Positions 10,401 to 18,644 of a DNA stretch of 64,000 nucleotides are shown here, one piece after another. The position numbers and the translations under genes were made by a program. How positions within the stretch are numbered: position 1 is the stretch's first letter; every line of letters starts with the position of its first letter. A model generated the notes under the pieces. It ran no database searches and had not been told where the DNA came from. It saw only the letters and a list, made by a program, of their open reading frames with translations. Location: assembly GCA_002368355.1 (NCBI GenBank), contig AP018281.1, positions 868,001-932,000 on the forward strand. Reading direction: 5' to 3'. Source of the DNA: Chondrocystis sp. NIES-4102. GTDB taxonomy: Bacteria > Cyanobacteriota > Cyanobacteriia > Cyanobacteriales > Xenococcaceae.

Positions 10401-10479
10401 GTGCAGCTTGGGGTAAATATGGACTTATTTTGGCAGGGGTTTGATAGGTATCGTTGAGGATATCGCTTAAGATTTTCAC
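7453..10479 (-). CDS. three-domain GT2 glycosyltransferase with a TPR linker
   Basis: 1008 residues. GT2 module 1 at 32-235 (VSVIIPVYNG, DDGSSDDT, DADD at 114-117); a helical block 270-340 shared with the neighbouring 527-residue protein; a short TPR-like stretch 388-420; GT2 module 2 at 479-715 (VSLIIPTYNRK, DDGSTDG, DCD at 567-569, and HWGEEDKEYGYR at 685-696, as in chondroitin-synthase-type enzymes); GT2 module 3 at 759-955 (VSIYIPSYNNG, DSD at 845-847). All three keep their acidic metal sites. Tandem GT2 enzymes of this kind can polymerise two-sugar repeats; three modules suggest a polymerase or serial transferase for a repeating glycan. It lies 30 bp after the long TPR gene. Confidence 0.9.
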   Translation of the reverse strand: MKILSDILNDTYQTPAKISPYLPQAAPATPLVSVIIPVYNGAKYIQMALDSVLTQTYSNYEIIVIDDGSSDDTRMKLQGYKDKIRYIYQENQGSAAARNVGISLAKGELIAFLDADDYWSTPDKLTKQVAAFNEHPAWGCINTGWHLVDGENKHLKTVQPWHNAPKLDLETWLKRKCVRTSAMVFRKQWLESVGGFDEQLRQSHDVDLVLRLSLAGCETGWLEESTVCYRQHQHNTTNNSLKQATYVQAVLDKFFARGDLPHSISSQESSIRYYTLVWIAWYQYRAGNLEAMAQFLQKSLGFSPYLRVENIAHWLSSFRSFATDRGEDFNVDLLTDAANWRSLVATTLGIKIDPPLNPPAQLKPASLSNHQLNDPQLYYQLLETQPRNAFTYLKLGEYWQKQGENAKALVLYKMALLCQPKFPAATAKLQRIKRKPAQIKGFPAGLVLPPLRGEGNDYSFVEEKVREFVASNQPYTLAVSLIIPTYNRKQVLAKTLAAIAHQTYPQNLIEVIVADDGSTDGVEEVIRKYEKHIELIHVRQADRGYRLSAVRNLGIRAAKHDCLIVLDCDMLPDPNFVEAYMKYLHVSEEVALIGHRRFVCTDEITDDQILANINVAIDLPDISTSNEIWSNSNQEPTKDWRLKIYEQTDYLKEERYPFRAFVGATVAYSRKLVERVGYYDEDFQHWGEEDKEYGYRIYNAGYYFIPVLEAVGLHQEPPGGANENDRQGGKEITTKILEDKCPAGWYRKYEVNRVYQIPKVSIYIPSYNNGKFITECVDSVLNQTFTDLEVCICDDGSTDNTLEILEQNYANHPRVRWVAQNNAGIGKASNTAVKMCRGMYIGQVDSDDVLKPHAVETLVKYLDSHDVGCVYSGCERIDTHGNYLQDEFNWPEFSREKLLMTMIVHHFRMFRRRDWMRTSGFDETIANAVDYDMFLKLSEICDIYHINEMLYLRRIHGENTSVRNVGKQDINNNVVVTAALERMNLAKEWEVFSPDPQNPRKISFKRKI

Positions 10480-10509
10480 GTCTTTTGATGGGTGGGTAAG
10501 TGAGTGTAA

Positions 10510-12888
10510 TTAATTGTGCTTTAACTGGCGTTGTGTTTTGAGCTTGGCAAGAGCATCGACAACGGTGGAATTATCAGGTTGAATTTGTAAGGCGATTTTG
10601 TAAAAAGCTACAGCTTGCTCAACTTCACCCTTTTGTTGATAGAAATTGGCAAGTTGGATATAGACCTCTGGGTTATTGGGCATAACTTCCAAAGTTCTAA
10701 AATACAAGGATTCCTTCTCAGACTGTGGTGGCAATTGGGGTGTAGATCCATTGTCCAAAAGAGCATTAATTTTTTCTGAGATTTCAGGTGTATTAGGATC
10801 TAGTTTTAACGCCTGACGGTAAGCTGCTACTGCTTGATCCGTATCAGAAGTTTTAACGCAGACATCCCCTAATTTAGAATATGACCAGTAAAAATCAGGT
10901 TTTAATTTAATAAACGCTTCCAAGGCTTCTTTAGCTTTTTGCCACTGTTGCAACTCCATCAAAGCTGTGGCTAAATGATAATGCGACCAAGTGTAGTTAG
11001 GATCTAGATCCAACACCTGGCGAAAGGAGGCGATCGCTTGAGGCCATTGCTGTTGTTCATTAAATACTTCCCCTAGATTATGTAGCACTTCTACATTTTT
11101 TGGCTCTATCTGGCAAGCTTTTTCATAACAGGTTTGAGCAGCCAGCCATTGTTTTTGCACAAAGAAGACTTTACCCAGTAGTAAATAACTCTTCGCTATG
11201 GCGGGGTTAACTTTTAAGGCTTGGCGATAACAAGCTATGGCATCTTGTAAATTACCCATCTCCATTAAAATAATTCCTAACTGCCAATAAGCATCTAGAA
11301 AATCTGGTTGTTGGGAAATGGCGCGACGATAACAGGTTATAGCGGGTTTTAGTTGTTGTTGTTGCTGAAGTTGAGTACCTAATAAGTAGTGGTTTTTGGC
11401 ACTAATAGCTTCAGGTTTAAGACTAAAACCTCGGTAATATACAAGACTTGCTTTAGTTGCTTCACCAATTTTCTCGAAAGCTTGACCTAAATTAATATAA
11501 AATTCAGCTTGTTGAGGATTGATTTTAATGGCTTGTAGATAGCAATTAATCGCATTTTGCCATTGTCCTCCACCAAAATAACGATTACCCAATTCCATCT
11601 GCATCTTAGCCGAATCTGAGGTGGGACTCGGTTGCAGTGTGGGGGTGGAGTTTTGATAGAGGAAACTACGGATTTGCTGTTGAGTTTTAGATAGGGTAAT
11701 ACTGGAATTATCGGTGATTTGCAGTTGAGCTAGCTTTTTGTAGTAATATTGTGCTTCTTCAATTTCACCCTTTTGTTCCAAAGCTTCCGAAAGACGGACA
11801 TAGGCATTAAGTAGCTTAGGATCTAATTGAATACAGTTTTTATACAGTGCGATCGCGCTGTCTAATTTACCTTCTTCGATTAAGTTATTAGCAAGGTTAA
11901 ACTGACTTTGAGCATCGAGCAGTTTAGGATTAATTTCTAATGCTTTAATATAACATTCACTCGACTTTTCAACCTCTCCTAATTCATCCCAGACTTTGGC
12001 AAGATTACGTAATGGTGTATCGTTATGAGGATCAATAATTAGCGACTTTTGATAGTGTGCGATCGCCTGTTGCCATTTCTTACTTTTGGCATAAATACTA
12101 CCCAAATTACAATAGATCTCTGCCATATCTGGTTGTACTTTCAATCCTAAAGCATAGATCCCGATCGCTTCGGCACTATTACCTGATTGTTGTAAGCTAT
12201 TACCCCAAATTTTATAAGCTTCTCCTAAATTGGGATAAATATTTAATGCGTCTTGACAAGCTTTGATGCTTTTAGACCACTCTTTTTGCTCAAAAAATGC
12301 CACTGCTTGCTGGAGATATACCTGAGCTACGTTTAAATCTGCTTGCAGGACTAATTCCCCTGACGGCGCGACATCGACAGAAGGTAGTAAAACTATACTA
12401 TTGCTTTCACTTTTAGTTGCTGGCATTTTTCGGGTGTTGACTTGAGTAGGGATAAAATTTGTATTAGGGATCTTTAGTACTGAGTCTTGGGGCTTATGGG
12501 TTATATTTAACGGCAAGATGCTCAGTTGATTTATCTGGGGATTATTTGCAGCAATTAATGTAACCTGTCCCTCGATAACTTCGACGGTGTTGGAAAAATC
12601 ATTTTGTTTTAGTTGCTGACGATTTTTTTTTAACGCATTAGCCAACAATTGATAACCTTTAGCTGATAGGGGTGCAAGTTTAGTCGAGGCTCGATAATGG
12701 GAAATAGCTTGACGTAAATTACCTTTTTTTTCTGCTTTTATACCCTGCCAAATCTCAAATTCAGCTTTTTCGCTGCTGGCGATGTCTTCTGTTGTAAGAT
12801 CATCGTTGTCCAAATCATAACTATCAAGCTCGATCGCTACACTGTTACTGTGACCCGATAAATCTAAAATTTTGGGGAACATTTCCAA
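10510..12888 (-). CDS. long tetratricopeptide-repeat protein
   Basis: 792 residues, almost wholly TPR. An acidic N-terminal part (residues 1-45) leads into one TPR, then a linker of about 100 residues with few repeats, then two arrays of TPRs (about 190-390 and 425-785) of the form A-x-x-x-Y-x-x-A-L-x-x-x-P. No signal peptide or catalytic domain is seen. It is the first gene of the minus-strand operon with the GT2 genes. Bacterial TPR proteins in such loci are thought to act as scaffolds, as the TPR part of O-GlcNAc-transferase-like enzymes does; here the repeats are encoded separately (inference). A Gln-rich stretch near residue 515 is low complexity. Confidence 0.9.
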   Translation of the reverse strand: MEMFPKILDLSGHSNSVAIELDSYDLDNDDLTTEDIASSEKAEFEIWQGIKAEKKGNLRQAISHYRASTKLAPLSAKGYQLLANALKKNRQQLKQNDFSNTVEVIEGQVTLIAANNPQINQLSILPLNITHKPQDSVLKIPNTNFIPTQVNTRKMPATKSESNSIVLLPSVDVAPSGELVLQADLNVAQVYLQQAVAFFEQKEWSKSIKACQDALNIYPNLGEAYKIWGNSLQQSGNSAEAIGIYALGLKVQPDMAEIYCNLGSIYAKSKKWQQAIAHYQKSLIIDPHNDTPLRNLAKVWDELGEVEKSSECYIKALEINPKLLDAQSQFNLANNLIEEGKLDSAIALYKNCIQLDPKLLNAYVRLSEALEQKGEIEEAQYYYKKLAQLQITDNSSITLSKTQQQIRSFLYQNSTPTLQPSPTSDSAKMQMELGNRYFGGGQWQNAINCYLQAIKINPQQAEFYINLGQAFEKIGEATKASLVYYRGFSLKPEAISAKNHYLLGTQLQQQQQLKPAITCYRRAISQQPDFLDAYWQLGIILMEMGNLQDAIACYRQALKVNPAIAKSYLLLGKVFFVQKQWLAAQTCYEKACQIEPKNVEVLHNLGEVFNEQQQWPQAIASFRQVLDLDPNYTWSHYHLATALMELQQWQKAKEALEAFIKLKPDFYWSYSKLGDVCVKTSDTDQAVAAYRQALKLDPNTPEISEKINALLDNGSTPQLPPQSEKESLYFRTLEVMPNNPEVYIQLANFYQQKGEVEQAVAFYKIALQIQPDNSTVVDALAKLKTQRQLKHN

Positions 12889-13459
12889 AGCATTGATAAA
12901 CTTAGGCTAATAGTTTTGACCAAGATTATTGCTAAAAAATTGGTTATCAATTGATTCTTACTTAGACATTATTTTCTATAAAAGTAAGACTGCATAATCA
13001 TAAGTTTTAAACTAAGCTTTCGTCCAGCTAATATAGCTCTTTTATATTAAGTAGTCAAATTAAATTTAATAATTACTTAACATGAGGATGCTTATGGGAG
13101 AACACCTAGCCACACCTCAAGATTTTTTACCTGAAGAATGTATATAGTGATACGTTCAACTTTAATTTATATTTATTTTATACAAGTTAAATATTTCGAG
13201 TTAAAATGTTAAGATTAACTGCAAAAAATAGTAAACTAAAATTTAATTAATTAAGATTAACCATTAGCTTTAAACTGTCAGTTATTTACCAAATTTATCC
13301 CTAGTAGTACCAAGATAAGTAACTTTTTATATCAAATCTCCCCAAACACTGTACTTTCCCAACTCACAAACAGCTAACATAGGACGTAAGAGTTATGTAG
13401 CCCCAGGTAATTCTAAACCCAAGGGTGAATAACTAACTTAAAATTACCGAGTGGATGTT
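12889..13459. other. gene-free interval between divergent genes
   Basis: About 570 bases between the divergently transcribed TPR operon and the DUF5648 gene. It must hold both promoters. It is AT-rich with no clear repeat, RNA gene or terminator. A 21-codon frame at 13082-13147 is open but too short and unsupported to call a gene. Confidence 0.6.
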
Positions 13460-14374
13460 ATGAGTAAGATAGAAGCAAGTAGTTCTAATACTACACAGAA
13501 AAGTCAGAGTGGGTCTTCAGTACTAGAAGAAAGTCAAAATTCCAGCAATACTAGTGTTTCGGGTTCAAACTCTCAAATAAATGCAGGGGTTGTCGATAAT
13601 AGTTACGCAATAGTAGACACTTATGAAGCGGGAGTCGATGGCGATAGTTATAAATTTGGAGTTAGTGAGGCAGATAGTTATAGTTTTAGTTTGGGAAACT
13701 TGAGTGCTGATCTAAACTTAAGTATTAAGGATAGTAGTGGTAATACTCTTTATAGTTCCAATAAATCAGATAATCAATCAGAATCGATAGTTGCCAATTT
13801 TAAACCAGGGACGTATACAGCAACAATTAGTGGCACGACAAATGTAAATACAGACTATAACTTTAGTATTACTAAATCCACTAGCAGTAATTTATCGCCC
13901 TCAAGTATTTATAAATTCATTAGAACAGATACAGGCACAGAATTATATACCACAGACATAGCTGAAAGAGATTCAATTGTGGCAAAATTACCCCAGTATC
14001 AATATCAGGGAGAGGTTTTTGTGGGTGCGCCAACTCCTGACGGGAATAACGACATAACAGGAATAAAACCAGTTTATCGTTTCTTCAATAGTAATACTGG
14101 AGTACATTTATATACCGCCTCGGAAGTAGAAAGGGATTATGTAACCAACAATTTAAGCAACTACACCCCAGAAGGAATATCCTACTACGGTTATGAAGAA
14201 CAACAAGAGGGAACAATTCCTCTATATCGTCTTTATAGCCCCAGTTTAGATGCTCATTTCTATACTCCCTCAATAGAAGAGAGAGATATATTTATAGAAA
14301 CATCTGGTTATAGATTAGAAGGGAATGAACAAGGAATTACTTTTTATGTTCAACCAGTCGATGGCGTAAGTTAA
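13460..14374 (+). CDS. PPC-like domain plus three DUF5648 repeats, surface-type protein
   Basis: 304 residues from ATG 13460; a GTG nine bases earlier is possible. A Ser/Asn-rich start (about 50 residues, no Sec signal) is followed by a PPC-like beta domain (YEAGVDGDSYKF, FKPGTYTATISG) and three repeats of about 43 residues of the DUF5648 type: YKFIRTDTGTELYTTD, YRFFNSNTGVHLYTAS and YRLYSPSLDAHFYTPS. The family is extracellular and its ligand is unknown. The same repeat ends the frameshifted gene at 37527-39082. The stop overlaps the M16 peptidase stop by 4 bases on the other strand. Confidence 0.8.
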   Translation: MSKIEASSSNTTQKSQSGSSVLEESQNSSNTSVSGSNSQINAGVVDNSYAIVDTYEAGVDGDSYKFGVSEADSYSFSLGNLSADLNLSIKDSSGNTLYSSNKSDNQSESIVANFKPGTYTATISGTTNVNTDYNFSITKSTSSNLSPSSIYKFIRTDTGTELYTTDIAERDSIVAKLPQYQYQGEVFVGAPTPDGNNDITGIKPVYRFFNSNTGVHLYTASEVERDYVTNNLSNYTPEGISYYGYEEQQEGTIPLYRLYSPSLDAHFYTPSIEERDIFIETSGYRLEGNEQGITFYVQPVDGVS

Positions 14375-15921
14375 CTAGAAGGAAGCAAACGTCCAATAGT
14401 TCTATTTTCAGGTGTAAAGGTAGTTTGAGCGACTCGTTGGAGATCTTCAGGAGTAATAGCTTCCAACTTAGCTAACTGGTCAAAAATATGTCGCCAGCTA
14501 CCCGTTTTAGCATCATATTCAGCTAAAATTCTTGCCATACCCATATTAGAATCGAGAGTGCGTAGTAAACCTGCTTTCAATTGAGTTTTAACTTGTGCTA
14601 ATTCCTCTGGGGTTACGGGTTCAGTTTTTAAACGTTCAATTTGCGATCGCAAAGCACTAGCCAGTTGTGTCACATCAGTACCAGGAGCAGTAAGGGCATA
14701 AACTAACATTAAATTAGGATATTTATCTCCAGGGAAACCAACAAAACCTTGAGCAGCAACCGCCACTTGTTGTTCTTCAATCAAAGATTTATATAAACGC
14801 GAAGTTCTACCACTGCTAAGTAACTCACTAATAACCTCATAGATAGGGTAGTCAGGATCTTTGAGCGAGGGAATATGATAACCCTCAAGATACCAAGGTT
14901 GGGAGGGGAAATTTACAGTAACTTCTCGACCTTCGGTTTGCGCTGGTTCAACTGTAGTAACCGTGGGAGGTTGGGATTTGGCGGTAAAACGTCCAAAATA
15001 AGTATTAGCTAAGGATTTAACTGTTTCGGGTTGAACATCACCAGCGATCGCTATAGTTAAATTATTAGGTGAATAGTAAGATTGGAAAAACTGCTCAACA
15101 TTATCTCTGGTTAAATTGCTAATATCTTCTTCATACCCAATTACAGGTCGTTTATAAGGATGGGTAGTAAAAGCAGTACCGAGAAACTCCTCGATAACTT
15201 TACCAATGGGAGAATTATCAGTCCTCAAACGTCTTTCTTCTAAAATTACTTGCTTTTCCTCATAAAATTCCCGAAATACAGGCTCTAAAAATCTTTCCGA
15301 CTCCAGAGACATCCATAATTCCAACTTATTAGCAGGGAAACTATAAAAATAACTAGTATAGTCTGCCGAAGTAGCAGCATTTAAATCCACTCCCCCTGCG
15401 GTATCGACAATTTCGCCAAATTTATTCTGTTGTACATACTTAGTCGCAGCCACCTGGGTAGCAGTAAACTGTTGTTGTAGTTTAGCTAACTTATCTTTAT
15501 TTCCCGACTGCTTGGCTTGTTGCATTTCGCTAAATATTAGATCCAACTTATCTAATTCTTTCGCCTCAGCTTGATAATTAGTTGTACCAATGCGTTTAGT
15601 TCCTTTAAAAGCCAAATGTTCTAGAAAATGAGCCACCCCAGTTTGACCATCGGGTTCATCAACTCCGCCAACATTAGCATAGGTAACAAAAGAAACTATA
15701 GGTGCATCATGGTTTTCTAAAACAATAAACTTCAACCCATTATCTAAAGTGAATTCCGTAATTTGATCTTTAAAACGATCTAAATAAGGCTCAATTCCAG
15801 AATCTGCTAAAACACCAAAACAGCTAAAATTCCACAATAGCAACGCGAGGGTACTTATTTTGATCCAGCGATCAAAGCACCTCAATTTATCAGATAATTT
15901 AGATAATTTGCTTGACTTCAT
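14371..15921 (-). CDS. M16 family zinc peptidase, secreted or membrane-anchored
   Basis: 516 residues with an N-terminal hydrophobic segment at about 21-38 that looks like a signal peptide or anchor. The inverted zinc motif HxxEH is HFLEH at 98-102, and the third ligand region is VILEERR further on. A charged helical insertion of about 50 residues (LDLIFSEMQQAKQSGNKDK) separates them, as in other cyanobacterial members. The C-terminal half is the second M16 fold (YEVISELLSSGRTSRLYKS). M16 peptidases degrade peptides in the periplasm or organelle lumen; the substrate here is unknown. It diverges from rsmD with 28 bp between starts, so they share a promoter region. Confidence 0.9.
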   Translation of the reverse strand: MKSSKLSKLSDKLRCFDRWIKISTLALLLWNFSCFGVLADSGIEPYLDRFKDQITEFTLDNGLKFIVLENHDAPIVSFVTYANVGGVDEPDGQTGVAHFLEHLAFKGTKRIGTTNYQAEAKELDKLDLIFSEMQQAKQSGNKDKLAKLQQQFTATQVAATKYVQQNKFGEIVDTAGGVDLNAATSADYTSYFYSFPANKLELWMSLESERFLEPVFREFYEEKQVILEERRLRTDNSPIGKVIEEFLGTAFTTHPYKRPVIGYEEDISNLTRDNVEQFFQSYYSPNNLTIAIAGDVQPETVKSLANTYFGRFTAKSQPPTVTTVEPAQTEGREVTVNFPSQPWYLEGYHIPSLKDPDYPIYEVISELLSSGRTSRLYKSLIEEQQVAVAAQGFVGFPGDKYPNLMLVYALTAPGTDVTQLASALRSQIERLKTEPVTPEELAQVKTQLKAGLLRTLDSNMGMARILAEYDAKTGSWRHIFDQLAKLEAITPEDLQRVAQTTFTPENRTIGRLLPSS

Positions 15922-15949
15922 GCAATATTTCCTAATAATTCCACAGCGT

Positions 15950-16492
15950 ATGAGAATTTATGGTAATCGACAATTAAAAACATTACCAGGACAGAAAACT
16001 CGTCCCACTTCAGCTAGAGTTAGAGAAGCTCTATTTAATATGTGGGGTGGTGATATACCTGGTAGTAGTTGGCTAGATCTTTGTGCTGGAAATGGTTCAA
16101 TGGGAGCAGAAGCCCTAGGACGTGGCGCAAGTAAAGTAGTCGGGATAGAACAATATACTAAAGCTTGCACCATTATCGAACAAAACTGGCAACAGATAGC
16201 ACAACCAGAACAAGTGTATCAAGTTATTAAAGGAGATGTCTTAATTAAGATTAAACAACTAGCAGGACAACAATTTGATTGGATTTATTTCGATCCACCC
16301 TACGATAGCTATCTCTATTTACCTGTCCTCAAAGCGATCGCTCTATTTAATTTAGTTACGCCTACAGGGGCTGTAGCTGTAGAACATAATCCTCAACTCT
16401 GGAAAGCTCAAACCGTATCGGGGTTAGAAATTTATCGTACTAAATCCTATGGTAATACTACCCTGACTTTTTATGAAAGATCCCAACAGTAA
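15950..16492 (+). CDS. rsmD: 16S rRNA (guanine(966)-N2)-methyltransferase RsmD
   Basis: 180 residues from ATG 15950, chosen because family members begin MRI-x-G as here (MRIYGNRQLK); the longer frame upstream overlaps the M16 gene start and would add 30 unrelated residues. Seen motifs: the basic RPTSARVREALFN, SAM motif I LDLCAGNGSMGAEALGRGA, and the catalytic FDPPYDS. It methylates N2 of G966 in 16S rRNA of the small subunit. The stop abuts that of the convergent PIN gene (16492/16493). Confidence 0.92.
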   Translation: MRIYGNRQLKTLPGQKTRPTSARVREALFNMWGGDIPGSSWLDLCAGNGSMGAEALGRGASKVVGIEQYTKACTIIEQNWQQIAQPEQVYQVIKGDVLIKIKQLAGQQFDWIYFDPPYDSYLYLPVLKAIALFNLVTPTGAVAVEHNPQLWKAQTVSGLEIYRTKSYGNTTLTFYERSQQ

Positions 16493-16876
16493 TTAGCGAA
16501 TTAACTCGACAGCAACCCCAATATCTAAGGTTAACCAAATTTTATCTGCGCTTAAAGCTATTGCTCCCAATGCAGCAGCCAAGGATAAACAGGCTCTATC
16601 GCCCAAAGATAAAGGTGGAGCAAAAATTTGAGCCGTTGTTACAGCTAAAGTATAATCAAAGTTTTTAAACTCTAATCCAATAGCTTGCAAACTCTCGGCT
16701 ACAGGCTCTACTGCTCGCCCTTTATCTAATAACTTTCGGGCTACCTCAGACCAATTAACTACTGACATAACACAGTGTGCCTCTTCTAAAACAGACTGTA
16801 CTCGCTCTGCCCCAGTTTCATTATTTAACAGTGCTAAAATTGCTGAAGCATCAAGAACGTAGTAGTGATTATTCAT
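16493..16876 (-). CDS. PIN-domain toxin, VapC type
   Basis: 127 residues from ATG 16876, which overlaps the antitoxin stop by 8 bases, the usual coupling; an upstream TTG/ATG-like extension to 16903 is less likely. The PIN acidic residues are seen in LDASAILALLNNE, NWSEVARK and LSLGDRACLSLA. PIN toxins are Mg-dependent RNases, held inactive by the cognate antitoxin. It is translated with the AbrB-type gene just upstream. Which RNA it cuts is not visible. Confidence 0.88.
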   Translation of the reverse strand: MNNHYYVLDASAILALLNNETGAERVQSVLEEAHCVMSVVNWSEVARKLLDKGRAVEPVAESLQAIGLEFKNFDYTLAVTTAQIFAPPLSLGDRACLSLAAALGAIALSADKIWLTLDIGVAVELIR

Positions 16877-17105
16877 TGTTAGCTTCAGTCCGTCGCTGTG
16901 CAATCAACTCGTCAACTATAGACTCAGAAGAATTAAAGGTTGATCGTAGACGTGCAAATACATCTTTAGGTTGCTCTAAAATAATCCGATTTCCCTCTAA
17001 ACGGACTATAAGTTTTGATCCTGCTACAAGCCCTAATTGCTGACGTAACTCAATGGGAATTACAATTCTTCCTTGTTTATTGACCTTGGTAATAGATTCT
17101 GTCAT
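16869..17105 (-). CDS. AbrB/MazE-type antitoxin partner of the PIN toxin
   Basis: 78 residues with a SpoVT/AbrB swapped-hairpin DNA-binding fold: VNKQGRIVIPIELRQQLGL, then GSKLIVRLEGNRIILE. The C-terminal part (FARLRSTFNSSESIVDELIAQ) is helical and would wrap the toxin. It is the first gene of the pair and probably represses its own promoter, which lies in the 37 bases upstream. Confidence 0.88.
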   Translation of the reverse strand: MTESITKVNKQGRIVIPIELRQQLGLVAGSKLIVRLEGNRIILEQPKDVFARLRSTFNSSESIVDELIAQRRTEANNE

Positions 17106-17142
17106 TATTATTTATTTGTGTCACTGCTTTAATATTATGACA

Positions 17143-17904
17143 TCAGCTACGGGCTTTACGTAGAGCCTTAACAGTCTTGTCATAATCGCGATCGCAAGTT
17201 CCCAGCAGTTTATCCCAGATAGTAAAATACAGTCCATAATTCACTGTATATTTATGATGATGAACCGTATGGTAGGTTGAAGCTATTAACCATTTCCCTA
17301 ACCAATGACCACCAAAAGCCGTAGGAAATTCTAATCCTACATGATTGAGCATTGCCCAAATTGTCATAATTATTAGTAAGCAAGCTACAACACTCAGGTG
17401 AAGAGGTAAAATAAACACTAAAGCTACTAAAAACAACCCTTGGATGAGGGCTTCTGGAGGGTCAAGAGCAAATGATGTCCAAGGATTAGGGGTTTTGGCG
17501 TGGTGATGACCCCGATGCAACCAACTAAATACCCACGGGTGATGGGATAAGCGATGGATAAAATAAAAACAAGTATCTTGTAAAATTAGCGACACAATTA
17601 GGCTAAGGGCTAAATACCATAATCCATATTGATCGAAAGCAGTATACAAGCGAGTAATTCCTAAATCGTATCCTAACTTGATGACCACCGCGCAAGCAGC
17701 AAATACTAAAGCTGAAAGAATTGATAATTTGATATCGGTTTTGATGGATTTTAAATTAGGAAACGTTGATCCCAAAAATCTCTTATGAGTAAAGTTTTTA
17801 CAAACTGAATAAAAAACTAAATATGTCCCCCCAGCTATTAGGAAATATCGAATAATAATAATTACAAAAAAACAATTTAATAAAAACAAAGACTCATATA
17901 TCAT
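17143..17904 (-). CDS. sterol desaturase/fatty acid hydroxylase family membrane enzyme
   Basis: 253 residues with four or five hydrophobic segments and the histidine boxes of di-iron membrane hydroxylases: HRLSHH (117-122), HRGHHH (130-135) and HTVHHHKY near 211-218. They ligate a di-iron centre for O2-dependent hydroxylation or desaturation of a lipid or carotenoid-like substrate, which is not identifiable here. It lies 37 bp downstream of no partner on its strand and 38 bp ahead of the antitoxin gene, so it may be in one transcript with the toxin pair. Confidence 0.88.
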   Translation of the reverse strand: MIYESLFLLNCFFVIIIIRYFLIAGGTYLVFYSVCKNFTHKRFLGSTFPNLKSIKTDIKLSILSALVFAACAVVIKLGYDLGITRLYTAFDQYGLWYLALSLIVSLILQDTCFYFIHRLSHHPWVFSWLHRGHHHAKTPNPWTSFALDPPEALIQGLFLVALVFILPLHLSVVACLLIIMTIWAMLNHVGLEFPTAFGGHWLGKWLIASTYHTVHHHKYTVNYGLYFTIWDKLLGTCDRDYDKTVKALRKARS

Positions 17905-18087
17905 ATTGCTGTAATATTTGCCTAAAATTAATTAACTTTTAATAAATATCAGTACTAAAATATATTTATTCAATAACACAGTAGTATTGTAAGACGAATA
18001 ATCAAATCAAAGCACAACTATATAGTAAAGGTTTAATTAATTTAAAGCTACGATTTCTGTGGTTAATTACAGCTTATAGGAGTTTTA

Positions 18088-18273
18088 TTAGTGAAAATAA
18101 TTTTCCAGCCAAATTCTCACTTCAGTTTCCGAACCCAAGTTAGTTAGGCGACCTGAAGCGGGGTCATATATTTGCCAGTAGGAATTACCATAGGCGCGAT
18201 CGCGTTTATGTTTGATTTGCGGTTGGGTTCTAATCTCAATAAAATATCTTATGATATAGCGTAATATTTTCAT
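18088..18273 (-). CDS. small conserved-style protein (61 aa), unknown
   Basis: 61 residues with a basic N-terminus (MKILRYIIRYFIEI) and a C-terminal part NSYWQIYDPASGRLTNLGSETEVRIWLE. The latter reads like a short domain common in small cyanobacterial proteins, and a HIP1 octamer lies within the frame. An AGGAAAA-like Shine-Dalgarno stretch precedes the ATG on the minus strand. I cannot assign a function. Confidence 0.6.
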   Translation of the reverse strand: MKILRYIIRYFIEIRTQPQIKHKRDRAYGNSYWQIYDPASGRLTNLGSETEVRIWLENYFH

Positions 18274-18644
18274 CTTAATTTTCCTCTTTAATCATGATTA
18301 ACTAAATTTCTCTTTTTCAGATAAACTTGGCTACGATATTGACTATAAAAATTACTAAAATCCCAAAATTTTTGCCACAATAAATAAAATTTATTCTCTT
18401 CAAATTCAATTTTTTCCTGACAATCATTTATTTCCATAAGCTTACTTATCCAAGAGGAAAAAATACAATTTAACTATAATTATGGTCAAGAAAAATAAAA
18501 ACAATAAGGTACAAAAACCAGAAAATCTAACTAGTACAGTAAAAAAAACCACCTAACTGTTCTAGACAAAAAAAACCAAAACTGTACCAGAAGATAAATA
18601 ACCAGATCGCATAAGATAAATGAAGGCGTAAAGGGGAAAAAAAA
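18274..18644. other. intergenic region upstream of the MocR regulator gene
   Basis: About 370 AT-rich bases between divergent genes. The part nearest to the regulator holds repeated ACTGT-type motifs (18531-18591). The rest shows no gene or repeat that I can support. Confidence 0.6.
18531..18591 (+). promoter_or_regulatory. candidate MocR operator: direct and inverted ACTGT-type repeats
   Basis: ACTGTTCTAGA (18556-18566) and ACTGTACCAGA (18581-18591) are direct repeats, 9 of 11 bases alike and 25 bp apart; CTAGTACAGT (18531-18540) is an inverted copy. The group lies 54-114 bases before the GTG of the regulator gene. MocR/GntR-aminotransferase regulators usually bind direct repeats, so autoregulation is inferred. 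Confidence 0.45.

Noticed and set aside
13082-13147. 21-codon open frame in the gap before the DUF5648 gene
   Set aside because: Too short, with no clear ribosome site or recognisable product.
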